31,533 bases of DNA, from NCBI GenBank assembly GCA_021734595.1, contig JAIPIO010000004.1, positions 1-31,533 of the forward strand. The letters are read 5' to 3'. The notes under the pieces are model-generated. The model worked only from the letters and a program-made list of their open reading frames with translations. It did no database searches and was not told the DNA's origin. Every line of letters begins with the position of its first letter. The stretch's first letter is position 1. This document shows positions 1 through 7,611 of this stretch, in pieces. A program made the translations under genes and the position numbers. The stretch comes from Kiritimatiellales bacterium (GTDB lineage: Bacteria > Verrucomicrobiota > Kiritimatiellia > Kiritimatiellales > Pontiellaceae).

Positions 1-470
1 CCCTCATCGGGCGTCCGGCGAACGGAACCCCCAACCACCATCTAAAATCTGCCGGCACAAATGTGGCGCAGACATTCTTGTCTGCGCAAATGGCAGGCAG
101 GGATGCCTGCCCCACATGGAACGTTCCAACCATTGGAAGGATGGGCAGACTGGAAAGTCCGCCCCACATGGAACGTTCCAGCCATTGGAAGAATGGGCAG
201 ACTGGAAAGTCCGCCCCACATGGAACGTTCCAGCCATTGGGGGAAAAATTCCAAACACTGGATGTAGGCCCGATGCCCTCATCGGGCGTCCGGCGAACGG
301 AACCCCCAACCACCATCTAAAATCTGCCGGCACAAATGTGGTGCAGACATTCTTGTCTGCGCAAATGGCAGGCAGGGATGCCTGCCCCACATGGAACGTT
401 CCAACCATTGGAAGGATGGGCAGACTGGAAAGTCCGCCCCACATGGAACGTTCTAAACACTGGAAATGAA
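1..470. repeat. Composite tandem repeat, period 275 bp with nested 52-bp units
   Basis: Bases 1 onward recur from 276 onward with almost no change (one visible difference is GGCGCAG at 65-71 against GGTGCAG in the second copy), giving a 275-bp direct repeat. Inside each copy a 52-bp unit starting ATGGAACGTTCCA is itself repeated, at 116, 168 and 220 in copy one and at 391 and 443 in copy two; the last unit of each copy is partial. Each copy holds perfect hairpins: GCGCAGACA/TGTCTGCGC (66-87), GGCAGGCA/TGCCTGCC (92-111) and GCCCGATG/CATCGGGC (268-287). The open frames here are translations of the repeat, not genes. Copy one begins at the window edge, so the array may extend further left. Confidence 0.9.
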
Positions 471-487
471 AGAATCCGCTGGCCTGC

Positions 488-524
488 AAAAAAAATCGCC
501 GCAACTGTTTCATGGTTGCGGCGA
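488..524 (-). terminator. Rho-independent terminator behind the 682-aa gene and 46-aa ORF
   Basis: On the minus strand a 10-bp perfect stem (TCGCCGCAAC at 496-505 paired with GTTGCGGCGA at 515-524) is closed by a 9-base loop and followed by an unbroken run of eight T (A run at 488-495 on the plus strand). This is a textbook intrinsic terminator, oriented to end transcription coming from the genes at 567-2774. Confidence 0.85.
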
Positions 525-566
525 CACGTTGCCCTGCACTGAACTTCGTATGGTATTCAGCGGGGA

Positions 567-707
567 CTACTCTACAATCGAAGCGGAGAGAACTCCTTGC
601 CCGCCCTCACTTGCCGGGTCCTGGGCCGGGCTGACATAGTTTCCTCCGGGATCAAGATCGTACTCGAAAACCGATGGTGCCGAATAATTTTCTTCCTGTG
701 AGCTCAT
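567..707 (-). CDS. Hypothetical 46-residue acidic small protein
   Basis: An ATG at 707 opens a 46-codon frame ending in TAG at 567-569. The start is preceded by AAAGGAG about eight bases upstream, a strong ribosome binding site lying just after the stop codon of the 682-residue exported protein (18 bp gap). A clear terminator follows at 488-524, so the small ORF sits inside the same transcript. The product begins MSSQEENYSAP, is rich in Ser, Glu, Gly and Pro, has no Cys and no membrane segment, and has no signal peptide. I do not recognise a family. The binding site and the position between gene and terminator are the reasons for calling it; conservation cannot be judged from the sequence alone. 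Confidence 0.55.
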   Translation of the reverse strand: MSSQEENYSAPSVFEYDLDPGGNYVSPAQDPASEGGQGVLSASIVE

Positions 708-725
708 GGCAAATCTCCTTTAAAA

Positions 726-2774
726 TTATTTCTGTTGGACCCGGAAGAAACCCTTGCCCTCTTCGCCTGCGGGATAAGGCACCACCACGTAGGTGGTTTC
801 CCCGGCGGTCACGGTATCAACCGTCTGCCACTCGCCACCGAGCTCGCCGGTCCACTGAATATCGTAGGAACGACCCGGAATGCTGTTGAACTGAAGTTCA
901 GCGCCCGTGCTCGGCTCGTGAACCATGCTCACGGTAAGCGCCCCAACTGTCACGTTGTCCGCGGTCCACACCTTGCCGACCTCGTCTTTCACCTTGAAGT
1001 CGTACGAACCACCCGGTTCCAGACCGGGAACCAGCAGTTGAACCGTCTGCTCCGGTCCCGCGGTCACGGCCGCAACACCCGACCAGACTTCGGCTCCGGT
1101 GTCATCCAGCAGCGCAATTTCAATTTCGCCATCCTCTTCCACATCGTAGGCGGTGAACTCTACGATCACACCTTCAGCCGTCTGGTAGGCGCGCAGGTCG
1201 ATGCCGGAGCTGGTCGGGCCGCTGGCCGTCAGATTATCGCCGGAGGTGCTCGAGGCGATTAGAGTGATGTGTTCAGCCACGGAATAGAGGACGCCACTAA
1301 TCGTCACAGAGCTAGTCCCGGCAAGTATTGTTCCCGTTAAGGTTCCGCTCAACGACCCGGTGCCGGTACCACCGAGTGATAGAGTCACAACCGTATCTTG
1401 GATCACAGGGGTCGGATTGCCGTCGGCATCCTGCGCCTGCACGACAACATTGAAGGCGGTGTTCACGTGTGGATTATCGCCGCCATTTATGGAGGTGACC
1501 GCCAGCTTGGTCGCCAGCGGGGTCGCATCCGAAGTAATGGATGCGGTGGCAAAGCCGACCAGTGAGACGGCAGACGATGAGACCGGGCCGGTAACATTGT
1601 CATAGCGTCCATAGATCGTGTGGGTTCCCGCAGCCAGACCCGCAAAATATCCCACGGAGCCACCCGACCCATAATCGGTATCTGATGTAAAAAACCGTTG
1701 GTTTGCCTGATTGACCGCAGGTCCCGTGGTGGTGTACAGGTCGTAGGCAGCGGTCTGGTTAGCTCCTGAAGTCGCTGACGCTGTAAAATTCATGGAGGCA
1801 AAGATCGTTCCGGCGCTAGCCAAGGTCAGCGAGCCCTTGACTCCGGGATATGTGGTGTCGCCCACAAGGTTGAGCGCGGTTCCGGTCACCGAAAACCCAT
1901 CAAAATGTCCTCCTTCAACGGTTGTGTCGTTTCCATATGAAAGAGCCACGGCGGCCAGCGTGCCGTTAAGCGTTTGCACGTTTCTGCCTGCGTCCGTTTT
2001 GCACACCAACCGAACATAGTATGTATCTTGGTCCAATCCTTCCACCAATCCGTAGAGCGTAACCGCCCCGATATCGGATGCGGTGCTCATTGAACGGCGG
2101 ATTTCACTGCCGGTAGCGGTCCATGTGCCGGTAAGCCCTTTGCGGTACTGGAGTTGCCACGTTCCGATCGCGGGAAAGGTGGTGGCGGTGGTTTGCGAGT
2201 TGAAGGAGGCAGCGATGTAGAGCCGGTTGTCAGTGAGCCGGGGTAGCGCGACGCTGGTTTCGATATCGGTCGTCACGAAGGTGGTAGATGTGATGCTCTT
2301 TGCTGCACTTTGCTGATGCAATCCGTAATTCAGCGTTTCGCCGGTGGAGACCTTCAGGGGAATGGCCACCAGATTGGCGCCCAGCGTGGTGACGGTTACG
2401 CTGGTGTCAGAGCTGCTGTGCTGTAATGCAATCGTTTCGTTTGCCGTGATCCCCGTAAACACATGGACCACTGACGCGATCCCCACATCGGCTTTATTGG
2501 CAAGAGATCGTTTGATGGGAGTCGACGTCTGGGAGGTACTCTTTAACTGCCAGGAGCCGTAGACACCAGCCTTTGTACTACTGGCCTTGGTTGAGAAGGT
2601 GCCGATCACCAATACATTTCCAGCGGTGCCTGCTTGAACGGAAAGTGCAGTGCCCGGAGTGGCGGATGCGGTGCCTACACCTGTCAGATTCAACGACGCT
2701 TTGCTCAGATTCAGCGTCGCCCCATGGGCCATCAGGGCCGTGCAGCAGAGCGTAATTATAATCGTCTTTTTCAT
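726..2774 (-). CDS. Secreted 682-aa protein with invasin-like Ig domain and C-terminal FxRV-type domain
   Basis: The product starts with a classic signal peptide (MKKTIIITLCCTALMAHG, cleavage probably near residue 18-19) and is otherwise Thr/Ser/Gly rich with the alternating pattern of extracellular beta proteins. Residues about 425-535 resemble a bacterial Ig-like (Big-1/invasin) domain, with FNVVVQAQDADGNPTP and VVTLSL motifs. The last ~55 residues (PGRSYDIQWTGELGGEW to GFFRVQQK) match a short C-terminal domain frequent in exported proteins of Verrucomicrobia and Kiritimatiellota. The start is supported by AAAGGAGT upstream of the ATG at 2774. No enzyme motif is visible. A cell-surface or secreted role is inferred; the substrate or partner is unknown. 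Confidence 0.8.
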   Translation of the reverse strand: MKKTIIITLCCTALMAHGATLNLSKASLNLTGVGTASATPGTALSVQAGTAGNVLVIGTFSTKASSTKAGVYGSWQLKSTSQTSTPIKRSLANKADVGIASVVHVFTGITANETIALQHSSSDTSVTVTTLGANLVAIPLKVSTGETLNYGLHQQSAAKSITSTTFVTTDIETSVALPRLTDNRLYIAASFNSQTTATTFPAIGTWQLQYRKGLTGTWTATGSEIRRSMSTASDIGAVTLYGLVEGLDQDTYYVRLVCKTDAGRNVQTLNGTLAAVALSYGNDTTVEGGHFDGFSVTGTALNLVGDTTYPGVKGSLTLASAGTIFASMNFTASATSGANQTAAYDLYTTTGPAVNQANQRFFTSDTDYGSGGSVGYFAGLAAGTHTIYGRYDNVTGPVSSSAVSLVGFATASITSDATPLATKLAVTSINGGDNPHVNTAFNVVVQAQDADGNPTPVIQDTVVTLSLGGTGTGSLSGTLTGTILAGTSSVTISGVLYSVAEHITLIASSTSGDNLTASGPTSSGIDLRAYQTAEGVIVEFTAYDVEEDGEIEIALLDDTGAEVWSGVAAVTAGPEQTVQLLVPGLEPGGSYDFKVKDEVGKVWTADNVTVGALTVSMVHEPSTGAELQFNSIPGRSYDIQWTGELGGEWQTVDTVTAGETTYVVVPYPAGEEGKGFFRVQQK

Positions 2775-3164
2775 TCTGCAAATACTCCTTTTTTCCTATT
2801 CCACGCTAGTCTCGCAACCAATACGCAGCGGTTTGTCCCATCACAAATACCGTATATATCGCTGAACCAGACGCTCTGTATAGCCCCTTTTATCCGGAGA
2901 CGCAAAATAATAATCTGATTCATTTATTCGTTTCCAAAATGCAGTTCTTTCCGAGACATTATAAGTTTCAATGGCTGGAAAAAGATTTCCAGCCATTGGA
3001 AAAACGGCATGCAGATTGTTCCAGCCATTGGAAATTTACAGATGCGGGTTTCCAAGGGTGGAACCGGATTTCCGGGCATTGGATGCAGGCCCGATGCCCT
3101 CATCGGGTGAGCTTGTTGAAAAACCACGGACGGCGAGGGACAGCCGTCCCCACCCTTCCGGTTT

Positions 3165-3276
3165 CCAATCTCCGCCCGATGACGGGCTGCGATTGAACTA
3201 CGTAGGAGGCCAACGCCATTCCAACCGCCGTCTTTGTAGTTCAATCGGAGTCCGTCAGCCGACGGACGGAGATTGG
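3165..3276. repeat. Long inverted element with two side hairpins (MITE/REP-like)
   Basis: The outer arms are CCAATCTCCG (3165-3174) and CGGAGATTGG (3267-3276). Inner arms GATTGAACTAC (3191-3201) and GTAGTTCAATC (3236-3246) extend the symmetry. Between outer and inner arms each side has its own hairpin, CCCGATGACGGG on the left and GTCCGTCAGCCGACGGAC (3250-3267) on the right. The whole could fold as a stem with two lateral hairpins. This layout resembles non-autonomous palindromic elements; no transposase is encoded nearby. Confidence 0.75.
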
Positions 3277-3516
3277 CGGTAGGCCGAGGGGCTCGAGGTG
3301 GCCGAGGAGTGCCTTGAAACAACTGCATGGCTTCCTGCAAGGCAAGAATGCCCAATGCGTTGAATACGACCCTGCTCAACACCAACTGCATCGAGCGCAT
3401 TTCAATCTAAAAGGTGCCCGCTCAGAGACTCCTGCCACGAAGCATGATTTCCGAAGGGAATAGTGCCGCAGGCACGGTTTAAACGATGTGGCGTGGGCAG
3501 GGTTTTGGGAAAGACC

Positions 3517-3611
3517 ATCTCCGCTTCACTTCGATGGAACTACGTAGGTGCTTTGGTGTCAGCCTCCTATTGTAGTTCGCTCGAAGTCCGTCGGTTGACA
3601 GATGGAGAGTG
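3517..3611. repeat. Degenerate second copy of the long inverted element
   Basis: The order of sub-motifs matches the element at 3165-3276: CATCTCCG, then GGAACTACGTAGG, a central part, then TTGTAGTTCG, a TCCGTCGG hairpin remnant and ATGGAGA. The arms pair imperfectly, so this looks like an older, decayed relative. The shared core is AACTACGTAGG...TTGTAGTTC. Confidence 0.6.
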
Positions 3612-3657
3612 GATGAAATGGTGTGCAGGCTTGGAATTATGGGTTTTGCAAGAGGTT

Positions 3658-3910
3658 CTACCGCTTGAGCTTTTTAGCTATATGGACACGGAGAGCGCAC
3701 CGGCACAGGCGACTGTAGCCAAAGTTAAATTGCAAAGGGACACATCGAGAGGCTCTCCTCCTGGCGTTCGACATAGCTTTCAAGTCCGATGTCCTTTGCA
3801 CGGCAGAGCTGCCCGAACTCCGTTTCGGCGCAGTGGAAGTTCTTCGGGCATTGCATGCCCACCATGATCTCCGCAATCGCTTTCTTGTCTTCCCCTGTCA
3901 TGTCTTCCAT
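3658..3910 (-). pseudogene. Frameshifted Cys-rich small protein (CPKxFxC...LCRAKD...AKKLK family)
   Basis: Two adjacent minus-strand frames join into one plausible protein. The first (start ATG 3910, stop TAA 3725) reads MEDMTGEDKKAIAEIMVG, then MQCPKNFHC, LCRAKDIGLESYVE and MCPFAI. The second frame continues with FNFGYSRLCRC, ALRVHIAKKLKR and a TAG at 3658-3660. From memory, a family of ~80-residue Cys-rich proteins common in Deltaproteobacteria has this order, with the CPFxxxFGxxxxCxCPLRVYIAKKLKK stretch unbroken. The shift lies near 3725-3745 and equals one extra base or two missing bases. It may be a real pseudogene, an assembly error or, less likely, programmed frameshifting. The conserved cysteines suggest metal binding. 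There is no strong ribosome binding site. Confidence 0.65.
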
Positions 3911-3980
3911 CCTGGATGGCTGCCTGCTTCAGGCCGTTTGTCCACCGGCCGGGCGCGGCCCCGGCAGCCCCGGCACTATT

Positions 3981-4307
3981 TCATAGCCGCCCCCGCCGAT
4001 CATTTAAACGCATGCTTACGGATTTAGGCGAAACCCGAGAGGGTTTCCCCCGCTCTTTTTTTGCAGAGGAAGGATGGTGGTTCTTCCATAGATGCGTGAA
4101 CCGGTACCGGGCAAACGCCATAATTACCAGTGCTCCGGCAATCGTAAAGGAACAGCATGCGACCCTTAAGACGGAGGGCGGGTTCCCTATCCCGGCTTCG
4201 CCATGCTGGCGCAATCCGCATACCATCAAGCCTCCTACCACAAGCACAAAGCCTGCGGCGATGAAGGCAGGAAGCGCCGGGCGCTGCCGATACATCAGCG
4301 GTCGCAT
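3981..4307 (-). CDS. Hypothetical small membrane protein, two predicted helices
   Basis: This 108-residue frame starts directly after the stop codon of the upstream exported protein (TAG at 4308-4310, ATG at 4305-4307) and has GGGAGG just upstream, so it appears translationally coupled. Two hydrophobic stretches, about residues 12-31 and 46-66, predict a membrane hairpin; the C-terminal ~35 residues are strongly basic (KKERGKPSR, RRGRL). I recognise no family. Coding potential is moderate; it rests on coupling, the binding site and the membrane pattern. Confidence 0.5.
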   Translation of the reverse strand: MRPLMYRQRPALPAFIAAGFVLVVGGLMVCGLRQHGEAGIGNPPSVLRVACCSFTIAGALVIMAFARYRFTHLWKNHHPSSAKKERGKPSRVSPKSVSMRLNDRRGRL

Positions 4308-4739
4308 CTATGCCTCCCTCTTGAGGATGACTTTCAGCCACTCGCGGTATGCATCGCTGTAAACCTCGATTTCCAGCAGTTCGCCCTCGTCACCCTGCAG
4401 GATGTTGTAGCGGCACCCGCCGGAATTGTCGTGCATGATCAGTGCCCTGCGCTGCTCGTCGATCGACTCGAAGCTGCTGTTCTGTTTGAACAAGGGATCA
4501 TCCGGCGTTTTCTGGTAACTCAGACGGAACAGATAATCTTGAATACTGATATGGAAGAGGTGATAGGTGTTGGTCGACACGCAGATCCAGTCGCCCTGCA
4601 TGGTCTGCAAATCACTTGGCAGATCGACAGAGGTGCTGGGCATCCGGTTTGCCCCCGGATTATCGCCGCACCCGCATGTCCCGGCCAGAACCAGCACGGC
4701 CAGACCAAGACCGCCTACAAAAAAAAGATATCGCTTCAT
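4308..4739 (-). CDS. Hypothetical exported or lipid-anchored 143-aa protein
   Basis: The ATG at 4739 is preferred over the upstream in-frame ATG at 4832 because GGGGAG lies seven bases before it and because it begins a clear export signal (MKRYLFFVGGLGLAVLVLAG). The signal ends in TCGCGDN, so Cys22 or Cys24 could be lipidated, but neither fits the lipobox well. Around residue 43-52 the sequence DLQTMQGDW resembles the 'LQGxW' opening of small lipocalin-like domains in planctomycete-type proteins; this is only suggestive. The rest is polar. A periplasmic or outer-membrane location is inferred. The gene pairs with the two-helix protein directly downstream. Confidence 0.65.
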   Translation of the reverse strand: MKRYLFFVGGLGLAVLVLAGTCGCGDNPGANRMPSTSVDLPSDLQTMQGDWICVSTNTYHLFHISIQDYLFRLSYQKTPDDPLFKQNSSFESIDEQRRALIMHDNSGGCRYNILQGDEGELLEIEVYSDAYREWLKVILKREA

Positions 4740-5128
4740 TATCGCTCCCCAAAACAATGCGCGGGCTGATGGCCGACACACTGAATGCTCTTCATTCACC
4801 AGTCTACCTGCCACTATCCATTTTGCACACATGGCTTGAAGATAGTAGGGATTTGCCGCGGAACGATAGATTTTCTTGATTAAATAATTAGTACTTTTTA
4901 CTAGAGCCTATCCCAAAACCTCCGCCACCCGGTATGCAGCAATCGCGAGAATCTACGATGCGCAAAAAAAGAAATGGAGCAAAAGTTCCAGCCCTTTGGA
5001 AAATTCAAGCGGCTTTTCACAGGGTGAGGATCCCCGGGCTGCAGCCGTCGCGGGATGGCCGGCCCGATGCCTTCGGCAGACGTGCAATTCCTGGGTGAAC
5101 CAATCGCCGGATCGCTGATGCCCGGGGG
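4740..5128. other. 389-bp intergenic region, no gene seen
   Basis: The part at 4870-4915 is AT-rich and could hold the promoter for the exported protein at 4308-4739. Near 4986-5001 there is a degenerate TTCCAGCCCTTTGGAAAA palindrome of the window-wide family, and near 5060 a partial copy of the GGCCCGATGCC hairpin motif. I see no convincing terminator for the dehydratase gene that ends at 5129. Confidence 0.6.
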
Positions 5129-7489
5129 TTAACGCCTTTCGCTGTCCGGCGTCTCCGCGCCCGGCACGGCATGCGCGAACGCCGCTTCAAAATCTTCGGC
5201 GAGGAACGGTTTGCGCAATAGCGGCACGGAAGAATCCATCTCCGACAGGAGGTTGATCCGTTCACCGTCACAGGCAATCATGGCAACAATGGGAACATCG
5301 CAGCCCAAGGCGCGGATGCGCTCGCAAAACCGCCACACGGTACCGGTCGGCAAGATGTAGTCGCACAGTATGGCGACATACGCCCGGTCCGAAAGCAGAA
5401 GCTTGGTTGCCTCCTCCGTAGAATCCAGACAGTCCAGTTCATGCCCGGCGCCCTGTATCGCATCTTTCAGCAGGACTTCTTCCGCAAGTTTTGAAATAAC
5501 GGCCAACACCCGTCCTTTCGGGACGATGGGGGAACCGGCCGGCGGAACATCGGCGGTATCCAACCGGTTCCGGACCACGCCATGCACACACATTTCAGAG
5601 CATTCGCCCTTGGACAGATTCAACTGGGCATCAATCTCGATCACATGCCAAAGCATGGCGCGCGCCTCCTCAACCTTGCACGCCTCCGAAATTTCCTCCA
5701 GGCGATGCATCAGGGTCTTCAGCACACTGCAATTCATGCCTTGGCCCGTTTTCTTCAGGACATTCACCTTCGGCACACGGGTCTGCTGCAGCGACTCCCC
5801 ATGTGAAACAAGTTCCTCGTACATTTTTTCACCGGGCCTCAGTCCGGTCACTTCGATGGAGATGTCGACATTTTCCCGCAGGCCGGACAGGCGGAGCATA
5901 TTCCGGGCGAGATCCATGATTTTCACCGGGCGCCCCATCTCCAGCACGAAGATGTCCCCGGCTGCCGCGATAACACCGCATTGCAGGACAAGCGAAACCG
6001 CCTCGGGGATGGTCATGAAAAAGCGGGTCATCTCCGGATGGGTCACCGTCATCGGCCCGCCGGCCTCGATCTGTTTTTTAAAGATCGGGATGACGCTGCC
6101 ATTGCTGCCGAGCACATTGCCGAAGCGCACCGCGGCAAACACCGTATGGCCGCCGTTCATCGATTGGATCACCCGTTCGCACAGGCGCTTGGTGGCCCCC
6201 ATCACATTGGTCGGGCGCACGGCCTTGTCGGTGGAGATCATTACAAAGCGACTGCACCCGTGGCGCTGGGCCGCCTCGGCCAGATGGCGCGTGCCGCGGA
6301 CATTGTTGAGTACGGCCTCATCCGGATGCTCCTCCATCAAGGGAACGTGCTTGTAGGCCGCCGCATGGTATACCATATCCGGTCGTTCCGCGGCGAACAA
6401 CCGGTTGACCGTGTCGGCATGGCGGATATCCCCGATAAAGGGTCGGATATCCAGCCCGGGATACAAATGGCGCAGTTCCCGGTCAATCTCAAACAGCGGC
6501 GATTCAGCGTTATCGAGCAGGATCATGCGCCGCGGCGCGAAAGAGGCAATCTGACGGCACAGCTCCGACCCGATGGATCCCCCGGCCCCGGTAACCAGCA
6601 CCGTACTGCCCATTATACCTGCATGAACGGGGGCGGCGTCCAGTTCAACCGTCTCGCGGCCGAGCAAATCCTCGATGTTGAGATCGCGCATTTGCTGGAC
6701 ACTGACGGCACCGGTAAAGGCGTCCTTGAGCACCGATACCGTGTTGAAGCGCAGGTTCAAGCCGTCGCAGCTTTCAACGATCGCCTCGAACAATCCCTCC
6801 CGGGGATCGGAAATGGCAAACAGTACGATGTCCACATCGTGACTGCGGGCAAGAGCCGGCACATCCGCAAGGTCGCCCAATACGGGAATGCCATGAATGT
6901 AACCGCCCTGCTTGATGGGGTTTCGATCCACAAAACCAACCACGTGGATATCCTGTCCGAGAAACCGCCGGTCCACGATGCGCAGGATCGCCTCGCCCAG
7001 ATCGCCGGCGCCCACAATCAAGGCGCGGTCCACCCGGGTGGATTGCGTCCGGCGGGGTTTAATGTGATACCGTTTGCGCCACAGGCGCACGGCGATGCGC
7101 AGGCCCATCAGGGAAGCCATGCTCAGCATCCAGTCGATAATATAGATCGAGCGCGGCATGACATAGTGATATTGGGCCGTCAGGAGCCATACCGAGGCAA
7201 AGAGCGCCGAGCCCACCGTCAGGGCATAAAAAAGCTGCACAAAATCGTACAGGCTGGCGTAGCGGTATAAACCGCGATGAACCTGGAAAGCCCAAAGGGC
7301 CAAGACGCGGATCACCACCACCACCGGCAGGCCGATCAGCATCGCCATCAGGTGGTTCTCGGGAATCCTGCCGAAATCAAAGCGCAGAATAAAGGCACCC
7401 AGGAACGACAGCGCGCAACATACGACCGTGACGCCTATTGACACCGCCATATGGTGCCGCTTCAGGAACTCTTTCGTTCTTCTTTTCAT
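5129..7489 (-). CDS. Membrane-bound NDP-sugar 4,6-dehydratase (WbpM/PglF/CapD type) fused to a receiver-like domain
   Basis: Residue numbers count from the GTG at 7537; the ATG at 7489 (residue 17) is the better start because it follows GGAACGGG and begins the family's usual N terminus. Four hydrophobic segments lie within residues 30-150. A CoA-binding-like Rossmann domain follows (LIVGAGDLGEA, 173-183), then the SDR domain with TGAGGSIG (316-323), catalytic STDK (D437, K438) and Met446-x3-Lys450 where short-chain dehydrogenases usually have Tyr; Met here is typical of WbpM/PglF. The family removes water from UDP-GlcNAc, the first step towards modified sugars for O-antigen, capsule or protein glycans. 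Unusually, residues ~675-790 form a CheY-like domain (Asp726, Lys776) without the N-terminal acidic pair. It stands alone, not in a sugar cluster. Confidence 0.92.
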   Translation of the reverse strand: MKRRTKEFLKRHHMAVSIGVTVVCCALSFLGAFILRFDFGRIPENHLMAMLIGLPVVVVIRVLALWAFQVHRGLYRYASLYDFVQLFYALTVGSALFASVWLLTAQYHYVMPRSIYIIDWMLSMASLMGLRIAVRLWRKRYHIKPRRTQSTRVDRALIVGAGDLGEAILRIVDRRFLGQDIHVVGFVDRNPIKQGGYIHGIPVLGDLADVPALARSHDVDIVLFAISDPREGLFEAIVESCDGLNLRFNTVSVLKDAFTGAVSVQQMRDLNIEDLLGRETVELDAAPVHAGIMGSTVLVTGAGGSIGSELCRQIASFAPRRMILLDNAESPLFEIDRELRHLYPGLDIRPFIGDIRHADTVNRLFAAERPDMVYHAAAYKHVPLMEEHPDEAVLNNVRGTRHLAEAAQRHGCSRFVMISTDKAVRPTNVMGATKRLCERVIQSMNGGHTVFAAVRFGNVLGSNGSVIPIFKKQIEAGGPMTVTHPEMTRFFMTIPEAVSLVLQCGVIAAAGDIFVLEMGRPVKIMDLARNMLRLSGLRENVDISIEVTGLRPGEKMYEELVSHGESLQQTRVPKVNVLKKTGQGMNCSVLKTLMHRLEEISEACKVEEARAMLWHVIEIDAQLNLSKGECSEMCVHGVVRNRLDTADVPPAGSPIVPKGRVLAVISKLAEEVLLKDAIQGAGHELDCLDSTEEATKLLLSDRAYVAILCDYILPTGTVWRFCERIRALGCDVPIVAMIACDGERINLLSEMDSSVPLLRKPFLAEDFEAAFAHAVPGAETPDSERR

Positions 7490-7545
7490 ACCCGTTCCAA
7501 AGGAATCATCCGCCGACCCAAAAACCAAAATTTCCACGTAACGTT

Positions 7546-7576
7546 TATTTAGCCTTTTTTACTCATTTGAGTTCAA
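7546..7576 (-). promoter_or_regulatory. Possible promoter of the dehydratase gene
   Basis: On the minus strand TTGAAC (7571-7576) is followed after 18-19 bases by CTAAAT/TAAATA (7546-7552), a moderate match to sigma-70 boxes, about 60 bases before the ATG at 7489. Slightly upstream lies a perfect 15-bp AT palindrome (7597-7611). The match is weak and unsupported by other data. Confidence 0.3.
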
Positions 7577-7596
7577 GTATCATCCATTGTTTATTT

Positions 7597-7611
7597 TAGT
7601 AATAATTACTA
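7597..7611. promoter_or_regulatory. 15-bp AT-rich perfect palindrome, possible operator
   Basis: TAGTAAT-A-ATTACTA is perfectly symmetrical and lies just upstream of the proposed dehydratase promoter. Regulator binding is a guess from symmetry and position; AT-rich palindromes of this length also arise by chance. Confidence 0.25.

Larger units (their letters stand above)
2775..3657. other. 883-bp gene-free region packed with palindromic repeats
   Basis: No convincing gene is present. The segment holds a nested palindrome at 2966-3001 (caatggctggaaa facing tttccagccattg), TTCCAGCCATTGGAA at 3019-3033, a degenerate pair near 3050-3082, another copy of the GCCCGATG/CATCGGG hairpin seen at the left edge (3089-3107), and two ~100-bp inverted elements described separately. 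The longest minus-strand frame (2924-3400) mostly translates these repeats. The region just upstream of 2774 (about 2775-2935) is AT-richer and probably carries the promoter of the secreted protein gene, but I cannot point to convincing -35 and -10 boxes. Confidence 0.7.

Noticed and set aside
116..470. 52-bp repeated units as a possible CRISPR array
   Set aside because: Units abut directly with no unique spacers, and there are only two or three per copy.
4..513. A 169-residue minus-strand frame and several plus-strand frames in the left repeat array
   Set aside because: The translations repeat with the 275-bp and 52-bp periods and have no binding site or domain; they are products of the repeat.
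2924..3400. A 158-residue minus-strand frame
   Set aside because: After about 30 residues it simply translates the palindromes and the GCCCGATG hairpin; no binding site and no family.
4740..4832. N-terminal extension of the exported protein gene
   Set aside because: It would bury the export signal, and the ATG at 4739 has GGGGAG before it.
4914..4929. GAGCCTATCCCAAAAC, similar to insertion-sequence ends
   Set aside because: No second end and no transposase in the surrounding sequence; a single short match is not enough.
5027..5045. GGATCCCCGGGCTGCAG, which looks like a cloning-vector polylinker
   Set aside because: It differs from the common polylinker by one base, and the flanks are not vector sequence; chance in GC-rich DNA is more likely.
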